64,000 bases of DNA from Candidatus Uhrbacteria bacterium. Its GTDB lineage: Bacteria > Patescibacteriota > Patescibacteriia > 2-12-FULL-60-25. The notes under the pieces were generated by a model. It was not told the DNA's origin. It worked only from the letters and a program-made list of their open reading frames with translations, and searched no databases. The translations under genes were made by a program, and so were the position numbers. Shown piece after piece: positions 61,746-64,000 of the stretch (its first letter is position 1; each line of letters starts with the position of its first letter). Location: contig JADZEJ010000006.1 of assembly GCA_020850575.1 (NCBI GenBank), positions 32,200 to 96,199 of the forward strand, given 5' to 3'.

Positions 61746-62330
61746 ATGACAAACACCACAAAAACACTCGGTCTTATCGGACTGATTCTCATTCTCGGCG
61801 GCGGCTTCTACATCTATTCACATCGAGCGCCAAAACCAGCTCCATCAAAAACCGAGCTGCTAACAAATTCCTCTCCAAAGGCACCATCAAATAAAGAAGG
61901 AACCAGCAATCCAACCACTAATGTAAATCAAAACGAAAAAACCAATAGCGAAGCCGCAACAAAAACAAATCCAGATATCAAGTTACCAGCCATCGACGAT
62001 ACCTGGAAGACCTATACCAACAAATCCGGAGACTTCAGTTTCCAGTGGCCAACCAAGGGTCGCTATGCGCCAAAGTGGGACAGCTCATTTGCCGATACGG
62101 ATCCATGTACCGAGGGTGAAACCAAGGTTTTAAATAGCAATACCTTCTGCCACCAAACGTCTATCCTCCGCAGTGACAATGTGATCTTGACTCACATGTA
62201 CACCATTCCATTTGGAAAAAAGTTTATCGTCATGAGCTTTTCAAAAGAAACCTCCCAAGCCGGTTTTGATGAAGCAACATTCGACGCGCATCTGGATCAA
62301 ATCATGTCGACCTTTGCCTTTAAGAAATAA
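61746..62330 (+). CDS. Membrane-anchored hypothetical protein
   Basis: Not recognised. An N-terminal membrane segment (TLGLIGLILILGGGFYIYSH, residues ~7-26) is followed by a ~60-residue low-complexity Ser/Thr/Asn/Lys spacer. A ~100-residue outside domain begins at IDDTWKTYTNKSGDFSFQWP. The segment YTNKSGDFSFQWPTKGRY resembles the opening of small lipoprotein-like domains (PsbP/LpqN-type 'y.n...gfsf.yP'). Two cysteines (DPCTEG, FCHQ) could form a disulphide. It lies 37 bases after phhB and ends in a terminator. Confidence 0.65.
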   Translation: MTNTTKTLGLIGLILILGGGFYIYSHRAPKPAPSKTELLTNSSPKAPSNKEGTSNPTTNVNQNEKTNSEAATKTNPDIKLPAIDDTWKTYTNKSGDFSFQWPTKGRYAPKWDSSFADTDPCTEGETKVLNSNTFCHQTSILRSDNVILTHMYTIPFGKKFIVMSFSKETSQAGFDEATFDAHLDQIMSTFAFKK

Positions 62331-62342
62331 ATCCATAACAAA

Positions 62343-62372
62343 TAAAATCCCTCCGCTTCCGGAGGGATTTTT
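62343..62372. terminator. Bidirectional terminator
   Basis: Stem AAATCCCTCCG/CGGAGGGATTT with A-run before and T-run after, between two convergent genes. Confidence 0.85.
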
Positions 62373-62385
62373 ATTTTCGTTTTTT

Positions 62386-62904
62386 TTAGTTCATGTCCTG
62401 CAAAGGCAAACCGCCGACATAATCGGCCTTTCCGATTCCAGCTCCATGCTTACGCAAAATTGCATAAGCTGTCGTCACATGAAAAAAGAAATTTGGAAGC
62501 GCGTATTCACGCGCATAATCCAAACCGGTCATAAATTTATTTGGTACAGACGAAAGTGTTACCCGACGGTTTTCCGCCCCTTCGAACAAATCCTCAGAAA
62601 TAGTTGAAAGAGATTCCAAAGTACTCTTAATTCGCACACGCAATTCATGTAAGGTTTTCTCATCATCTGCAGCCGGTAAAAATTCTCTATCAGATAATCG
62701 AGCGGTAGCTCGTGTGGCATTATCACATGCGATCTGTACCTGTTTCACAAATGGAAACATATCAGGAGCTAAACGCTCTTCGAGTAAAGTTATATCCTGT
62801 AAGCCTTTTTCAGCCACATATTCCTGAGCCTTAAGTAACACGCCATCCAAAGCCTTTAATGACTTTATAAAAATAGGAATGGTAAATTGATAAATTGAAT
62901 TCAT
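62386..62904 (-). CDS. DUF1993-family protein
   Basis: A 172-residue soluble protein. It matches the DUF1993 pattern: PIFIKSLKALDGVLLKAQEY at the start, then LAPDMFPFVKQVQIACDNAT near 65, and LPNFFFHVTTAYAILRKHGA near 135-155 with the ending GKADYVGG. The fold is a DinB-like four-helix bundle in which histidines near the start and end could bind metal. The family has no assigned activity. The downstream hairpin is shared with the convergent anchored-protein gene. Confidence 0.9.
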   Translation of the reverse strand: MNSIYQFTIPIFIKSLKALDGVLLKAQEYVAEKGLQDITLLEERLAPDMFPFVKQVQIACDNATRATARLSDREFLPAADDEKTLHELRVRIKSTLESLSTISEDLFEGAENRRVTLSSVPNKFMTGLDYAREYALPNFFFHVTTAYAILRKHGAGIGKADYVGGLPLQDMN

Positions 62905-62944
62905 AAATATGAAAAATAATTCTCAAATATAAATGTTGATTACA

Positions 62945-64000
62945 TCACATTAATTTATTAATAGCATCAACAACTTTTTTAACCGTCTCATCGTCAGGGC
63001 TTTTTCCTGTAATCTTTTCTACATATTTAGCAATCATACGTGGTTCACCAATATGCAACTCTTTTTTAAGCACAGGATGTTGTTTTAATCCTTTAAAAAC
63101 CGCCGAAATTCTTCTTTGAAAATTGTCTGAAATATCTTCCCCTGAAGCGAGTCTGGCGTATACCGCACCGAGTGTTCCAGGAAGCGATTTGACCGTCTCC
63201 GTTGGATGATCTTTTTTAAGGTCTTGTGTAACCGTATCCAAAACACTTACATGAAAAGATTCTGCCATTTTTGGATCAGCACTTTCTAATGCAAATCCGA
63301 TACCAGAATGTTCAGAATCACTTCTCACAAATTGTTGCAAACTATCTTTTTTATCGCTAGCTCCATCTTGTTTTTCTTGCATGAGTTGTTTAATGAAATC
63401 AGGACCCATTTCTCTTATTAATACATTCCGATCTTCTCTATCCAAGAATTTTGCATCATCAATCAAACCTGCAAATGTAGTAAAGTTTTGAGATTCACTT
63501 TTCAACCGAGGATATTTTTCATGATAATCATCTTTACCCTTTAATCTTTGAGCCCGCATTTCAGGAATACGTAATTGAATGACACTTCCGAGTCTATGCA
63601 ATTTTTCATCTAATTTCAATTTTTCTTTTGGAAATTTCTCACCAAATTCTTTTTGTAATTTTTCATCTTTTTGAGCTACTTCATATGCCTGTGCAATTGT
63701 CATAAATGCGGACATACTCATGTCTGCCGGTTTTGTACTACCAATCAATTCAGAAAATTTAACTAAGTTTTCAATCGAACGTAATGGATTTTTTTCTAAA
63801 TATTTAGCTGCTTTTTCTGAGGTAACAGTTTCTTTTTTCGGATGCTCATCCAAAGGATCTTTATCACTTAGTTTCTCGGACTCAGTTAGAGCCTCAACCG
63901 GAGCCTCAACCGGAGCCTCAACCGGAGCCTCAACCGGAGCCTCAACCGGAGCCTCAACCGGAGCCTCAACCGGAGCCTCAACCGGAGCCTCAACCGGAGC
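62945..64000 (-). CDS. Hypothetical protein with (A-P-V-E)n repeat, 5' end outside window
   Basis: Not recognised. The C-terminal ~300 residues are helical and charged (SEKAAKYLEKNPLRSIENLV, MRAQRLKGKDDYHEKYPRLK, VEKITGKSPDDETVKKVVDA) with no membrane segment. The frame stays open through the window edge: before DPLDEHPKKETV it reads ALTESEKLSDK and then at least nine copies of a 12-base repeat encoding A-P-V-E. A TTG at 63853 could be read as a start but lies mid-protein. The repeat would form a stiff acidic Pro-rich linker. The true N-terminus is not visible. Confidence 0.7.
   Translation of the reverse strand, partial: APVEAPVEAPVEAPVEAPVEAPVEAPVEAPVEAPVEALTESEKLSDKDPLDEHPKKETVTSEKAAKYLEKNPLRSIENLVKFSELIGSTKPADMSMSAFMTIAQAYEVAQKDEKLQKEFGEKFPKEKLKLDEKLHRLGSVIQLRIPEMRAQRLKGKDDYHEKYPRLKSESQNFTTFAGLIDDAKFLDREDRNVLIREMGPDFIKQLMQEKQDGASDKKDSLQQFVRSDSEHSGIGFALESADPKMAESFHVSVLDTVTQDLKKDHPTETVKSLPGTLGAVYARLASGEDISDNFQRRISAVFKGLKQHPVLKKELHIGEPRMIAKYVEKITGKSPDDETVKKVVDAINKLM
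63891..64000. repeat. 12-base tandem repeat encoding (A-P-V-E)n
   Basis: The unit gagcctcaaccg is repeated ~9 times without visible variation up to the last base of the window, so its full length is unknown. It is in frame with the preceding gene on the minus strand. Confidence 0.95.

Noticed and set aside
63891..64000. CRISPR-like array
   Set aside because: The unit is 12 bases, directly tandem with no spacers, and in frame with a gene.

Overview
Organism. The window looks like part of a chromosome of a Candidate Phyla Radiation (Patescibacteria) bacterium. Genes are compact and often separated by 3-10 bases or overlap by ATGA. The ribosomal protein block has no rpmD (L30) between rpsE and rplO, which is characteristic of the CPR. 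Several families common in that group are present (DUF4012, DUF4173, RNHCP, short Rel, holin-like PF04020). TGA clearly ends genes (for example at the ATGA overlaps of scpA/scpB and of the DUF4012 gene with its neighbour), so this is not a lineage that reads UGA as glycine. Base composition is moderately AT-rich. I cannot name the phylum from these data. Layout, left end. The window opens inside topA (+), followed by a 759-residue acidic coiled-coil protein (-), a short Rel (p)ppGpp enzyme (+), parB-parA (-), tRNA-Leu(CAA), a PLDc_N-like membrane protein, a NERD-domain protein with an in-frame TGA near its 5' end, RNase HI, two tRNAs with anticodon CAT (one the initiator), a GT4 glycosyltransferase, a D,D-carboxypeptidase, scpB-scpA, aspS (lacking the usual bacterial GAD insert), a DUF4173 membrane protein, two anchored exported proteins, asnS, an unknown protein, recO, ruvX, map, adk and a presenilin-like membrane protein. 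Between these and secY lies a wrecked type II restriction-modification locus (Eco47II-like nuclease with a frameshift, a MerR-like regulator, and only the C-terminal end of a C5 methyltransferase). Layout, centre. A long minus-strand ribosomal operon runs tuf, rpsJ, [356-base structured leader], rplC, D, W, B, rpsS, rplV, rpsC, rplP, rpmC, rpsQ, rplN, X, E, rpsN, rpsH, rplF, R, rpsE, rplO, secY. A promoter is visible before tuf, and an attenuator-like hairpin lies just before rplC. Divergent from tuf, on the plus strand, is a small RNA unit with its own promoter and terminator. It holds two abnormal tRNA-like elements: one with a structured ~75-base insertion in the D loop and a second insertion in the anticodon loop, the other with an all-A anticodon loop. 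Layout, right end. Next come bcp, an unknown protein, a pentapeptide-like repeat protein, a holin-like protein, xseB-xseA, a surface module (GT4 glycosyltransferase, DUF4012 protein, anchored 626-residue protein), a four-gene type III restriction-modification operon (XRE regulator, Mod, GIY-YIG protein, Res), tRNA-Pro(TGG), tRNA-Gly(TCC), nth-mutM, gpmI, an anchored Ser/Thr-rich protein, an RNHCP zinc protein, metG, a FecR/Ig-like protein, an EVE protein, a pterin dehydratase, an anchored protein, a DUF1993 protein and a protein whose N-terminal part is an (A-P-V-E)n tandem repeat running off the window. How it fits together. Most of the window is translation, chromosome segregation (ParAB, ScpAB) and DNA repair (RecO, RuvX, Nth, MutM, XseAB). 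The accessory content is defence (one dead and one apparently intact restriction system) and cell-surface proteins. The most unusual observations are the tRNA-like RNA unit, the initiator tRNA with C33, the GAD-less AspRS, the leader inside the S10 operon, and the GIY-YIG gene embedded in the type III system.
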